A DNA stretch of 64,000 nt from Vibrio variabilis (GTDB lineage: Bacteria > Pseudomonadota > Gammaproteobacteria > Enterobacterales > Vibrionaceae). The stretch spans positions 18,368 to 82,367 of the forward strand of contig NZ_JYJK01000002.1 in assembly GCF_003263785.1 (NCBI RefSeq). The letters run 5' to 3'. Numbering within the stretch: position 1 is the stretch's first letter; each line of letters opens with the position of its first letter. Shown one piece after another: positions 43,567 through 52,668 of this stretch. Position numbers and translations under genes: made by a program. The notes under the pieces were generated by a model. That model saw only the letters and a list, made by a program, of their open reading frames with translations. It did not search any database and was not told the origin of the DNA.

Positions 43567-44595
43567 CTATTTATAGTTGTCCAAAGAGCGTTTTAGTCTC
43601 TTAAATACATTATTTCTTAGTTCGCTCGGCGCCTCACAAACCACATCTTGGCTAAACTTGAGTATCCAACTTATCAAGTCGTAGGTGGGGTAACATGAAA
43701 AAGTCACTTTCCACCATGTATCATCGTACTGTTCCAAAACTTGATCTTGCGCAAGCTTATTGTGTGTCACGACATCTAATGCGTAACCCTTTACCTTCAG
43801 TACAATCTCCTCAACTTTGTCTCCAAGTAGCCAGCCAGTCGGATTTTTCGCAAAGTAGTCTTCAATGGAAAACGACGTTGGTGTAGTTATGTCCAAATAC
43901 ACCTTCTCAGCACATGAAATCCTGTGGAATAAAAAAAGTTGAGGCGTTTCAGGAGTTATATCTTTCGTCGCCACTAGGTAGTGACTTTGATCTCTGATTA
44001 TCAAACCTAGTGGGTTAAGGATATAGTCTTTGATTCGCTCTGAACTATCTGATTGATATGAAATTTTTATTTGCTCTTCATTGAGGACGCAATCATAGAT
44101 TACCCTTCTATGCTCCTCATCGATGTGATGCTCATCATAGATTAGTGGGTAACTATCAGAAACGACATATACCTTGCTTTTCCAGTTTGAGAACAAGTGC
44201 CTTGAGGACAATTTGGCATCGGCTTTGTTATACCATTCTTCCAGCTTGTCAGACATATTTAGTGGAACAGCCTTACGAAGTAGTTTTTGCGATAGCACAA
44301 GAAGGAACGCTTCGGATGCAGGTACAAGATCTATTACATCTGACTTTTTGATAGCTCTAAACCAACGTCTTAGACCAAACTCGTCATCTTCGAAATCCAA
44401 TGCTGCCCAATCAGCAAGTTTTTCAAGATCTCTTTGAACAGTTCTTTTGGAAATCTCATAACCTTCATCAAGTAAAGCTTGATGGATTGCTGCAGTTGTT
44501 AAGCCTCGTTGAGGGTAAACAGGTATGCGATCAACCATAACTAAGTTTCTTAAAATAGCACTCTTCCTTCTACGCTCTTGAACTACGTCGCTCAT
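43567..44595 (-). CDS. WYL domain-containing transcriptional regulator
   Basis: A 342-residue protein with an N-terminal winged helix-turn-helix (about residues 28-65: LTTAAIHQALLDEGYEISKRTVQRDLEKLADW) and a WYL domain in the middle (about 165-235: EQIKISYQSD, IKDYILNPLGLIIRDQSHYLVATK) with a C-terminal WCX-like extension. WYL proteins sense ligands, possibly nucleic acids, and often control phage defence. It shares the 162-base region 44596-44758 with a divergent unknown gene; repeated GACATTA motifs there may be its operators. Confidence 0.85.
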   Translation of the reverse strand: MSDVVQERRRKSAILRNLVMVDRIPVYPQRGLTTAAIHQALLDEGYEISKRTVQRDLEKLADWAALDFEDDEFGLRRWFRAIKKSDVIDLVPASEAFLLVLSQKLLRKAVPLNMSDKLEEWYNKADAKLSSRHLFSNWKSKVYVVSDSYPLIYDEHHIDEEHRRVIYDCVLNEEQIKISYQSDSSERIKDYILNPLGLIIRDQSHYLVATKDITPETPQLFLFHRISCAEKVYLDITTPTSFSIEDYFAKNPTGWLLGDKVEEIVLKVKGYALDVVTHNKLAQDQVLEQYDDTWWKVTFSCYPTYDLISWILKFSQDVVCEAPSELRNNVFKRLKRSLDNYK

Positions 44596-44661
44596 ACTGT
44601 GGCCTAACCCTAATTATTTTTGCATATTATTTAGTATGTTAGGTAATGTTACGTCGACAGG

Positions 44662-44675
44662 CGTCACGTAATGTC
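44662..44675 (-). promoter_or_regulatory. Repeat motif copy 1 (possible WYL operator)
   Basis: The minus strand reads GACATTACGTGACG. It resembles copies at 44696 and 45144 at 12 of 14 positions or better and lies 66 bases before the WYL gene start. Confidence 0.45.
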
Positions 44676-44695
44676 GCGCCCATATACATCAATGA

Positions 44696-44709
44696 GACAT
44701 TAGATGTCG
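44696..44709 (+). promoter_or_regulatory. Repeat motif copy 2, palindromic
   Basis: GACAT-TAG-ATGTC is a perfect inverted repeat followed by G. It lies 50 bases before the divergent gene at 44759 and close to copy 1. Confidence 0.5.
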
Positions 44710-44758
44710 TTCAAGTCGCTATCCTGAATGTTAATAAAAGCATTGGTGATTATGTGAC

Positions 44759-45145
44759 ATGAAAACACGAGAACAAGTTGTCTTAGAAATACTCGATATC
44801 TATCCAAAGCTGATGGATGCCAAGGGCTTCATTTTCTTTGGCAGCCTTCAAGAAAAGCCACCATACGAAATGGCGACCTATTGTAGTTGGCGTCTAATCC
44901 ATGAGGAAGGTGCTGAATATCGTATAGCTAGGAAATCGATTGGCTATTTTTTAGATTCATTGCTGGAAAACATCAGTGTATTGTCTCCTCGACCTCATGG
45001 GTATTTAAAGATTGATAGCTCGGGAATTTCTTTACATTGGGTGACAAAAGATATTGTAGATACGATGTTAGATAATATAGATAAGGTGTCTAAACTTGAC
45101 TGCTACAGAATAGCCACTTCACATGCTCCTCATATAGCGATGTGA
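44759..45145 (+). CDS. Unknown small protein
   Basis: A 128-residue soluble protein with no recognised family. It starts MKTREQVVLEILDIYPKLMD, a helical segment, and continues with mixed alpha/beta sequence. It diverges from the WYL regulator and is followed by two more genes on the same strand. No function can be assigned; position suggests it belongs to the same module. Confidence 0.55.
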   Translation: MKTREQVVLEILDIYPKLMDAKGFIFFGSLQEKPPYEMATYCSWRLIHEEGAEYRIARKSIGYFLDSLLENISVLSPRPHGYLKIDSSGISLHWVTKDIVDTMLDNIDKVSKLDCYRIATSHAPHIAM

Positions 45146-45157
45146 CATTAGATGACG
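45144..45157 (+). promoter_or_regulatory. Repeat motif copy 3
   Basis: GACATTAGATGACG overlaps the stop of the preceding gene and lies 49 bases before the next start at 45206. It agrees with copy 2 in 13 of 14 positions. Confidence 0.45.
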
Positions 45158-45205
45158 CAATTACCTCTACTCTGATTGTTTCAGGTAGAATGAGGAAATA
45201 AACGC

Positions 45206-46051
45206 ATGCTCGAATCCGAAGAAAGGTCATTCAATCACATAAACAATTGGACATCTGAGTCGATCAAGAAATTCGCAAATAGACTAGCCGTTATACTGGC
45301 AATAACAGAAAATATGCGTCACAAGTATAAATCAAACAGTAGTAAATCTGTTGGTTATGATGTCGAGTGCGATCCTATCCGAGTACATTGCTTGAATAAA
45401 CGCGGAGAGTGGATTGGAATTAGTGACTGTCTCTCTTACAGGAAGTCTACCCTTGATATATTTGCCAATGAAGATTGGGATGACCTTCGCCGAGATCGAG
45501 GTTGTCCTACCTGTTACCCTCTTCATGATCTTGAATCACACTGGAGATATCCAATATTCAGAGGCGGTCTTCATTTTGAACCCCTTGATATTAATGAGCT
45601 GCAACTTCACGTGACCGTTAGGCGGCAAGCTTTTTTCCCCTTCTCACCAAATTCAGAGTACTCAACTTTTCTCAATCAACTACTGGAAGCAGAGCATTGG
45701 CTGTTAGAACAGTGGTTAGTTCCGGAGGAACTTAAGGGGCTTAAGACAGCCCCTCCTGAGTTTAGTGTTAATGTGATGCAAAATAAATATTCAGAGACCT
45801 ATGGGGTAGACGACGTTCTGATAGAACTAGGCGACTTTCAACTTAGAGATTTACAGTCTGGTTTTTTAATGAAAAGGAGGCTTGATAAGCCATCTTTGAT
45901 TCCAACGCATGGCTTCTTAGATTCTTTGTTTATGCATAAACTACTCAAAATGGATATTTATCACAAACTTGAAGAGGCCGACATGATTTGGGTTGAGATA
46001 GAGAACAAACTAATTTGGAAGTCTGTCGTAAATCAACCATTCTCGGATTAA
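45206..46051 (+). CDS. Unknown protein of the accessory island
   Basis: A 281-residue soluble protein. The N-terminal third is charged and helical (NNWTSESIKKFANRLAVILAITENMRHKYKSN), the middle contains a short Cys-rich segment (CPTCYPLHD) and aromatic-rich strands (GGLHFEPLDINELQLHVTVRRQAFFPF), and the C-terminal part is mixed. I recognise no domain. AT-rich codon use sets it apart from flanking core genes. Its end almost abuts a cREC gene (26 bases), which suggests an operon. Confidence 0.55.
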   Translation: MLESEERSFNHINNWTSESIKKFANRLAVILAITENMRHKYKSNSSKSVGYDVECDPIRVHCLNKRGEWIGISDCLSYRKSTLDIFANEDWDDLRRDRGCPTCYPLHDLESHWRYPIFRGGLHFEPLDINELQLHVTVRRQAFFPFSPNSEYSTFLNQLLEAEHWLLEQWLVPEELKGLKTAPPEFSVNVMQNKYSETYGVDDVLIELGDFQLRDLQSGFLMKRRLDKPSLIPTHGFLDSLFMHKLLKMDIYHKLEEADMIWVEIENKLIWKSVVNQPFSD

Positions 46052-46077
46052 ATGTTTCTATTGATTACGGTGATCAT

Positions 46078-46386
46078 ATGAAAGTATACCTTGATGATGA
46101 AAGAACAGCTCCCGAGGGATGGAAGCGAGTATATTGGCCCGAAGAGGCTATAGAGTTACTTCAGTCTGGAGAGGTGGAAGAAATTAGCTTAGATCATGAT
46201 CTTGGAGATGATACGCTCGGGACTGGCTACGATGTCGTCGTGTGGATAGAAGAACAGGTAATTGTAAACCGTTTCAAACCACCAAAAATACTAGTACATT
46301 CTGCCAATAGTTCAGCTCGTATCAAAATGGAAATGGGAATAAGTAATATCTACGCCAATGCCGTTCGAGATTTGAGAAGTACATGA
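46078..46386 (+). CDS. cREC (cyclic-phosphate processing receiver-like) domain protein
   Basis: A 102-residue single-domain protein: MKVYLDDERTAPEGWKRVYWPEEAIELL, then VEEISLDHDLGDDTLGTGYDVVVWIEE and PPKILVHSANSSARIKM. The LDDER, SLDHDLG, GTGYD and VHSAN motifs are those of the cREC family, a receiver-like domain predicted to handle cyclic phosphates in RNA repair and conflict systems. It begins at the ATG at 46078; the upstream in-frame extension into the previous gene is unlikely. Substrate and partner are unknown. Confidence 0.75.
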   Translation: MKVYLDDERTAPEGWKRVYWPEEAIELLQSGEVEEISLDHDLGDDTLGTGYDVVVWIEEQVIVNRFKPPKILVHSANSSARIKMEMGISNIYANAVRDLRST

Positions 46387-46591
46387 ATATGCCAGTTCAA
46401 ATTAACGCTTTTTCAAGATGGTAAAAGGAGTTTTTGCAAACTGCTTACCAGTTTGCCAACAGGCAGCATTACTAATGGAATTCCGAAAGGCTAGAGTGTC
46501 TTAGCAGTCGTAACTCGGAAATGTCCAAAAGTTTGTTAAAAATCGCTAAATCTTTTTGTGCGTGGCGCATAGCGGTCTACCCCATAGAAAA

Positions 46592-46618
46592 AATCCCAGC
46601 CACACCACCGCTGGGATT
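46592..46618 (-). terminator. Terminator of the collagenase gene
   Basis: AATCCCAGC pairs with GCTGGGATT around 9 bases and the minus strand continues TTTTCT. It lies 18 bases after the collagenase stop. Confidence 0.75.
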
Positions 46619-46636
46619 CATCCATTCTCACAATAA

Positions 46637-48811
46637 CTAACGTCGACATTCAGTCGTATCGAGTTCAACAATCAGCGATGCACCACTATACTCGCCCGAT
46701 ACCTGAATATAGCCCCAATAGTTATCTTGCTTATCCAGTACAATACACTCGCCATTGCCAAGCTGCGAAGAAACCACGTCGGAAGCCGAGCCTGTCGGCC
46801 AACCTTGGTTGTTATAACGAAGCGTTAAATCGCCACTACCGTGTCCGGTGGAAATCACAACACTGCTACTAGCATTGACCGCTTCGACACTGAGCCACAG
46901 CGGGGCACTTGAAGAGAGGCAAATCGCCTCACCCGCCGTTACGCGGCCGCTGCCTGTCGCGTTTTTACCCGTACACACATCAGGCACTGGGATGCCGCCC
47001 ACCAGTTGCTGTGTCCACTGTTCAAATTCATTTTGATATTGCACTGCCCACTGATTGACGTGACCTTTGTAAGCAGCCCAATCACCGCGTCTGGTTTCCA
47101 CCAGCATATGTGCTAAGTCTTCTTTATGGCGTTCAAACATAAACCTTACCGCCAAGTAGCCCCAACGATAGATTCGGTCGACATCAAACCCGTCATAGGT
47201 GGTTTCAAATATCTCTTGTAAGGTGAACGCGCTGCCATCGGCAATGGTGTCCAGCGCAGCTTGGTTATCGTTTTGTTTTGAGATGTACTCTGCAACCCCC
47301 TCACTCCACCACACCACTTTTTCCGTCGGTGTCGAGAAGTTGCCATATAAATCAAAACGGCCATCTAGGTAGTGCACATACTCATGCTCTAGGTTCCAGA
47401 TAAAATGATCCGGGTTAGCATAGCTCGCCTCATAGGCAATAAAGTTTGGCACATTGCCCGGCACCGACGGGTCCCCTTCTAGATACATGCCCCCGTTGTT
47501 TGTATCGATACCAAAGATGGGCCCCGCGTACTTGCGGTAATCATCACTGGAGTTGAAGATATTGACTTGAAGCTGAGTGTTGTAATCATCAGCAACAGGC
47601 TGATTGCCAGTTTCTAGCTCAAAGTGAAAATGTGTTTCTTCAAAGCCCATCTTGTCACATGCAGCTTGCTGCTGAGTAAGGGTCAGATCTTGAGAGAGAA
47701 TACGAATTGTATCGCTACAGGTGTAATTTTGACTCAATACTAGGCTTTTAAGCTCGGTTTCAAAACCGCAGATGCCATACTCGGCACAATCCGCATAGTA
47801 GCTCGCAACATCCGCAGCAGCGAGCCACACTGCATCCCCGTTGCCATACATGGTGTATTGGTCAAACAGGACGGTAAGCTCTGATGTCACAACAGGAGCG
47901 ATGGCCGTATTGGTGTACTGCGTCATACGCGCCAATTCTCGGCCGGCATTAACGGCCATAAATTCGGAGGAAGAATTGAGCTTAGATTTGTCTTTTGCAA
48001 ACGAGGCCAGATTGCGCGCCAAAGATTCTCGCCCAGCAATAGCAGTTTTAAAGGCACTGCTCCACTGGCCACGATACAAAATAGTGAAAATACCATTGAC
48101 GGCATCGCGCATATTCCAGTGCTGAGCATAATCATCATTCCAGCGAGTTAACCACTGCTCGATAACGTCTAAGTATTCATGTTGTAGGCTAGCGCTGTCC
48201 ATGGTGGTGATCACTTCTGCCAATACTTTGCCGTGCGCATCATTGCTGGCATAGAAATGTGTGTTGGCCACAAAGGTATCGACCGCTTCTTTAACTGCTG
48301 TCGTCACCCAAGAAGTGAAACTGACGCCATCGTTATAAAACTCAGCGTAGTAGCCTGCACGCAAATACAGAAACAACGCTTCCAGCTCAGTGCTACCGGT
48401 TCCAGAATAGGTTTTAGCCAGCTCAGTGGCATGTTTGGCGACGTAATACATGTTGTTTGAACTGAAAGCGTCGATTTGAGTTTGGCTGTCAGCGGAGAAC
48501 AAGTCATTCACGCACCCGGCACCTTGGGTTTTCAGCTCATTGATAAGGGTTTGGCTGTTTGATGTCGCGAAAGAGGACACATCGCACTCAACCGCAGCTT
48601 GGGCGCTGAATGTCATCACTCGTGGCTGCGGATTGATGGTGGTTGCCCGCTCTTGAGACGGGCCGGTATCGAGATTGCCATCATGGTCATCACTTTCATG
48701 AGCGTGATGGTGGTCGGCATCAATGACTTGAGGTACTGGCGCTGTATCCGCCAGCGCAGAGAAACTAACCAAGGACGCTGCCAAGGCCAGAGAAAGTTTG
48801 TTCAATTCCAT
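46637..48811 (-). CDS. Microbial collagenase, M9 family
   Basis: A 724-residue secreted zinc protease. It has a signal peptide (MELNKLSLALAASLVSFSALA), an M9 N-terminal activator domain of helical repeats (about residues 80-370), and a catalytic domain with HEYVH (zinc ligands) and, 28 residues on, the third ligand in WWSEGVAEYIS. The C-terminus (about 615-724, VTAGEAICLSSSAPLWLSVEA) is a PPC-like beta domain typical of collagen-binding or maturation modules. It cleaves triple-helical collagen into peptides. The nearby opp operon, Xaa-Pro aminopeptidase and hydroxyproline genes could consume these products. Confidence 0.93.
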   Translation of the reverse strand: MELNKLSLALAASLVSFSALADTAPVPQVIDADHHHAHESDDHDGNLDTGPSQERATTINPQPRVMTFSAQAAVECDVSSFATSNSQTLINELKTQGAGCVNDLFSADSQTQIDAFSSNNMYYVAKHATELAKTYSGTGSTELEALFLYLRAGYYAEFYNDGVSFTSWVTTAVKEAVDTFVANTHFYASNDAHGKVLAEVITTMDSASLQHEYLDVIEQWLTRWNDDYAQHWNMRDAVNGIFTILYRGQWSSAFKTAIAGRESLARNLASFAKDKSKLNSSSEFMAVNAGRELARMTQYTNTAIAPVVTSELTVLFDQYTMYGNGDAVWLAAADVASYYADCAEYGICGFETELKSLVLSQNYTCSDTIRILSQDLTLTQQQAACDKMGFEETHFHFELETGNQPVADDYNTQLQVNIFNSSDDYRKYAGPIFGIDTNNGGMYLEGDPSVPGNVPNFIAYEASYANPDHFIWNLEHEYVHYLDGRFDLYGNFSTPTEKVVWWSEGVAEYISKQNDNQAALDTIADGSAFTLQEIFETTYDGFDVDRIYRWGYLAVRFMFERHKEDLAHMLVETRRGDWAAYKGHVNQWAVQYQNEFEQWTQQLVGGIPVPDVCTGKNATGSGRVTAGEAICLSSSAPLWLSVEAVNASSSVVISTGHGSGDLTLRYNNQGWPTGSASDVVSSQLGNGECIVLDKQDNYWGYIQVSGEYSGASLIVELDTTECRR

Positions 48812-49037
48812 TTATTTTTGTCTCTTTGGTCTAATTGTGTAAGCAAGCTGCGATTTGCTATTGTTTCCAATAGTCATTTCTGCAAATAGGATTTTTTGCA
48901 AATAGCAATCGTTTCAAAGTGCGCATTAAACCGCACTGAAACACTCACCAAACTAGACACCAACCTCAGAATCAGAAACATTTTATTAACATCACGCTAA
49001 TTTGGTTTCAGATCCTGGAACCGGTAGAGTCAAAATA

Positions 49038-49054
49038 TGATTTTATAAAATATA
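49038..49054 (-). promoter_or_regulatory. Possible sixth GntR-type site upstream of the collagenase
   Basis: The minus strand reads TATATTTTATAAAATCA, 14 of 17 matches to the hydroxyproline-locus motif, with the palindrome ATTTTATAAAAT. It lies about 230 bases before the collagenase start. The region is AT-rich, so a chance match is possible. Confidence 0.35.
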
Positions 49055-49091
49055 CATTCTTCTATTGGTTAATTTAGGCTAGCAATCACAA

Positions 49092-49568
49092 TCAGTTAGC
49101 GCGCCGCGTACATTGGGTTTGCTCGCCATCGACTTCTTTAAGCGTCATCGTGGTCGCCGATAGCTCAACCACTTCCGTGGTCAGCTGTTGGTACTCTCGT
49201 AGTGCCTCTGCCAAAGGCTCAGATAACTCATTGCCATTGGAATTGGCCGTGGCCATACTCAGCACCTCAAAACGCTCCGTCAATATTGTCCCCTCTAATT
49301 GCCAACTGCCTCCCGTGACGAGCTCAACCTTAACCGCGCCTTTGCCTGTCGTCACAGGGTAATTTAAGAACACCCGACCACTAAACTCGCCATTCTCCCC
49401 ATACGCGACATGCACCTTGGATTTGATATCCGTTAGCTTATATTCACACTGCCATGCTCCGGCGATATTCTGTGGCGTAATAGCAAGCGCTTGCTCCGTT
49501 TTGCTTTCTGGCTGACTGCAAGCCGCCAACGCCAACGCGGTGATTCCCGCGATTATCACTCTTTTCAT
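49092..49568 (-). CDS. Unknown lipoprotein
   Basis: A 158-residue protein starting at the ATG at 49568 with AAGGATG just upstream. The signal peptide MKRVIIAGITALALAAC carries a lipobox (LAAC), so it is lipid-anchored. The rest is a small beta-rich domain with two cysteines (WQCEYKLTD near the start and TQCTRR at the end), probably a disulphide, consistent with a lipocalin-like or DUF barrel. Function unknown. Confidence 0.7.
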   Translation of the reverse strand: MKRVIIAGITALALAACSQPESKTEQALAITPQNIAGAWQCEYKLTDIKSKVHVAYGENGEFSGRVFLNYPVTTGKGAVKVELVTGGSWQLEGTILTERFEVLSMATANSNGNELSEPLAEALREYQQLTTEVVELSATTMTLKEVDGEQTQCTRRAN

Positions 49569-49647
49569 TTTGCATCCTTGTACTAGACCGATTGTCACTA
49601 TAATTGTAGTTAATCCATTGTTTATTGGGTGACTTGCTTAAAGGCTA

Positions 49648-50319
49648 TTAGGCTGGCATCACAATTAACCCGAGAGGCTCAAGTAACTGCGCTTGCTGCC
49701 AGTCACAGATCTTTACTCCGGTTAAATCGATGCGTCTTGGATCGAGTCCCTCTAGATCCACATGGCATAGATCCGCACCTTGGAGGCGACATTGATGCCA
49801 GCAATCAGGCGAAAATACGCCGCGACTTAAATCGGATCCTTTCAGCGACGCACCTTGCAAATTTGCGCCAATCCAACGATTCTCAAACAAATCACATTTC
49901 TCGATAGTTTGACGCTCAAAATTGGCGTAAGACAAGTTACAACCGGTAATAAACACGGAACAAAAGTACACGGTGTGGCTGACTTGGTTAGCAAATCGCG
50001 CTCTCACAAAATTAGCGCCTTTGAGGTCACACTCTCTAAACTCAGCGCCAAAGCAATCCGCTCCTTCAAAATTGCTCATCGCCAACTGACAGCTCTTGAA
50101 ACTGGCATCCTTGAGGTTAGCGTAAACGAAGTGACAGCCTTCCAAGTCGCTACGATCAATAAACTTACAATGCTCGAAGCTCGCATCAGATAAGTCAGCC
50201 CGAGAAAAGTCACATTGGTAGAACTGGCAGTTGGAGAACGAAGACTGCGATAAATCCTGCCGTGAAAAGTCGTGTTGATGAAAGGTTTTGTCTTGGTAGT
50301 GCGAATGACTTTGATACAT
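49648..50319 (-). CDS. qnr: Qnr-type pentapeptide repeat protein
   Basis: About 223 residues of pentapeptide repeats (A/C-D/N-L/F-x-x) such as SSFSNCQFYQCDFSRADL and SNFEGADCFGAEFRECDLKGANF, with the Qnr-specific interruption ARFANQVSHTVYFCSVFITGCNLSYANFE and ending KICDWQQAQLLEPLG. It matches the QnrS/QnrVC type in order and spacing. Qnr proteins fold as a right-handed beta helix that mimics DNA and protects gyrase and topoisomerase IV from quinolones. No integron or IS surrounds it, so it appears to be a resident chromosomal gene. I chose the ATG at 50319; no clear LexA box is visible before it. Confidence 0.9.
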   Translation of the reverse strand: MYQSHSHYQDKTFHQHDFSRQDLSQSSFSNCQFYQCDFSRADLSDASFEHCKFIDRSDLEGCHFVYANLKDASFKSCQLAMSNFEGADCFGAEFRECDLKGANFVRARFANQVSHTVYFCSVFITGCNLSYANFERQTIEKCDLFENRWIGANLQGASLKGSDLSRGVFSPDCWHQCRLQGADLCHVDLEGLDPRRIDLTGVKICDWQQAQLLEPLGLIVMPA

Positions 50320-50349
50320 AGTTTCTCGATATATTTGCTGTTGCCTCAA

Positions 50350-50698
50350 ATGGCACTGTGTTCCTCACGATTGATTTACGGAGCATAACATTGAGGGCAA
50401 GCTGAAACTAATAATAAATACCCATTAAAAACAACAATTTAAATACACCCAAAATAGCCAATTTAAGAGGTCATTTCAGCACGCTAACCCCAATAAAATT
50501 CGATGAGCGCACGCTCATATCAAAAAAATAATTTAGAGCCGGAGAGAGCGATAGATAAGCTTTTCAATCCGTTGGTTGACTTAACCATGAATAACGATAG
50601 AATTAGTTGACTTAGTCAACTAACTTTCCTTTCGCAACCCTAGTTGACGCATGCGTTCTATCGCTCTTCAATACATTCTCAACTTGAAGGATTTAAGC
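50350..50698. promoter_or_regulatory. qnr-bcr intergenic region with palindromic operator-like site
   Basis: No gene seen. At 50603-50623 TTAGTTGAC and GTCAACTAA flank TTA in a perfect 21-bp palindrome; related half-sites occur nearby (GGTTGACTTAACC at 50573-50585 and AGTTGACGC at 50642). This form is typical of MarR-type operators. It lies about 75 bases before the efflux gene start. Confidence 0.5.
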
Positions 50699-51902
50699 TT
50701 GAAACAACCTCAACCCGTACTGGGGTCAAAAGGAACCCTATTTTTCCTCGTCATTATCAGCGCCTTTCCCCTCTGACGATTGATTTGTACCTGCCTGCCC
50801 TGCCCACTATGGTCGATGCCTTTGATACCACCGAGTCCATGGTCAACCTGACATTAAGTAGCTATTTCATCACCTACGCCGTTGGTCTTCTGTTTTGGGG
50901 ACCACTAAGTGAAAAGTTTGGCCGCAAGCCCATTTTGCTGGTTGGTATTGGTAGCTATATGCTGGCTAGTATCTTATGTGCGCTTTCTGGCAGCATTGAA
51001 CACCTTATTGCTTCGCGCGTTTTACAAGCCTTTGCGGGAAGCGCCATCACCGTAGTATCGACGGCCATCGTTAAAGATATGTTCGAAGGCCGCGAGCGCG
51101 AGCGCATCATGGCCACCATTATGTCGCTGGTGATCATTGCCCCTATGGTAGCCCCGTATTGGGGGCATTTTTGCTGCAAATCGCTTCTTGGCGCATGATG
51201 TTTGTTACGCTCGCGATTTTTGGTGCGTGTGCATCACTATTAGCGTTTTGCTACAAAGAGACCTTGGAAAGCCGCTACACAGGCTCATTAGTGCGCTCTT
51301 GGACTCGTCTTGGTGTCGTGATTCAAAATCCGCGCTTTGTGATTTTGTTGTGCGTTTTCTCCATCGCTCCTATGGCCTTGATGGGTTTTCTCGCAGCGGG
51401 CTCTTACATCTACATCAACGAGTTTGGGCTAACCGAGCAGCAGTTTAGCTACTTCTTCTCATTCAATGCCATCGTCGCCTCTTTTGGTCCGACCATATAT
51501 ATGAAGCTTTCACGCCACATCGCCGTACAGAACGTTATCTCTGGATGTTTTGCGGTATTGGTTGCGGTAGGCGTAATGACTCTGAACTTTGGTGATACAT
51601 CGCCTTGGGCATTTGCGTTACTGTGCGCCCCTGCGACACTCATGGTGATCATGATGCGCGTACCAGCAACCAACCTAATGCTTGATCAGCAAGACAAGGA
51701 CACCGGCTCCGCGGTCGCATTAATTCAGTTCTTCGCCATGATTTGTGGCTCAGCAGGTATGCTGTTGGTATCGATTCGACCAGAGTCTCTGATTGCCAAC
51801 CTCGGCACGATTCAATTTTGTATTGGCGTGTTTGGCGGCTTGATGTGGCTGATGGTGAGAAATCGCGGTTTTGTTGTCGACAAGCTTGTGAAGGCGCGTT
51901 AA
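50699..51902 (+). CDS. Bcr/CflA family multidrug efflux MFS transporter, two frameshifts
   Basis: Three frames combine into one 12-helix major facilitator of about 400 residues. The TTG at 50699 has AAGG eight bases upstream and gives LKQPQPVLGSKGTLFFLVIISAFP; frame breaks lie at the CCCC run 50768-50771 and the five-G run 51161-51165. The second part shows PLTIDLYLPALPTM, the helix 2-3 loop LSEKFGRKPILLVG, and SRVLQAFAGSA; the third GAFLLQIASWRMMF. These are hallmarks of the Bcr/CflA drug-resistance group (bicyclomycin, chloramphenicol). The palindrome upstream suggests control by a MarR-type regulator not seen in this window. Confidence 0.88.
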
Positions 51903-51907
51903 CCAGT

Positions 51908-51928
51908 AAAGGGGCGCTCGCCCCTTTT
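51908..51928. terminator. Terminator between the efflux gene and msrA
   Basis: AAAGGGGCG and CGCCCCTTTT pair around a short loop between the convergent genes; A and T tails flank it on both sides. Confidence 0.75.
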
Positions 51929-51943
51929 AAAATGTTCCGCCAA

Positions 51944-52416
51944 TTAGCCCTTGTACTTATGCAGTAACTTTTTAGGAATGTGGCAATAATCATTCGGATG
52001 TAGCGTCAATCGATCTTGATGCTCTTCATCGCTCTTCACGTAATTGCTAAGAGGCAGTACCTCGACCGCAATTTTATCGGCATCTGGACGCGCTGCGATA
52101 TACTGCTCAGCAAGCTCAAGATGCTTCGGATTCACACTGTAAACTCCAGTTCGGTATTTGAGTCCTACGTCCTCACCTTGCTTATTGAGGCTATAGGGTC
52201 GATGATTTCAAAAAAGAACGCCATCAACTGCTCTACGCTCACTTTATCTGGGTCAAACTCAGTGAGTACACACTCAGCATAGCCGTCGTAGTCGCTTGCT
52301 GTGGTATCAGTTGTGCCATTGGCTCTGCCAGCTTGGGTTTTTGCCACCCCTGGTAAGTGGCGCATGAACTCTTGTACGCCCCATAAGCAGCCACCAGCAA
52401 AGTAGATCTTTTCCAT
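51944..52416 (-). CDS. msrA: Peptide-methionine (S)-S-oxide reductase, frameshifted
   Basis: About 157 residues. The N-terminus reads MEKIYFAGGCLWGVQEFMRHLPGV, with the catalytic Cys in the GGCLWG form (more usually GCFWG), followed by YDGYAECVLTEFDPDKVSVEQLMAFFFEIIDP. The frame breaks near 52196, after which SLNKQGEDVGLKYRTGVYS and NPKHLELAEQYI continue in another frame. It reduces methionine-S-sulphoxide in proteins with thioredoxin. This is a short MsrA without the usual C-terminal Cys extension. I chose the ATG at 52416. Confidence 0.88.
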
Positions 52417-52668
52417 CTTGTATCGCACCTAAAACACTCTCGAAGGCTGGCAAGGTAACACAGTTTAAAGAGAGATGGGACTATGCTGACAAGGTCTAAC
52501 AGGAATTCAAAGTACTCGGTCGCTAAATCAAGGCCGGATATGAGATGTAGTCAAAGATTTTGATTCAAACTCCAGCAAAGCGTACGAAGACAAATGATCT
52601 CGGTGCTAGGATATCAAGACATAAATGTATGCCGCATTATAGGAATCGCGGCTCAATGGAGAAACACT

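Noticed and set aside
48840..48915. Repeated TGCAAATAG-like words before the collagenase
   Set aside because: Spacing and symmetry are irregular; no convincing operator emerges.
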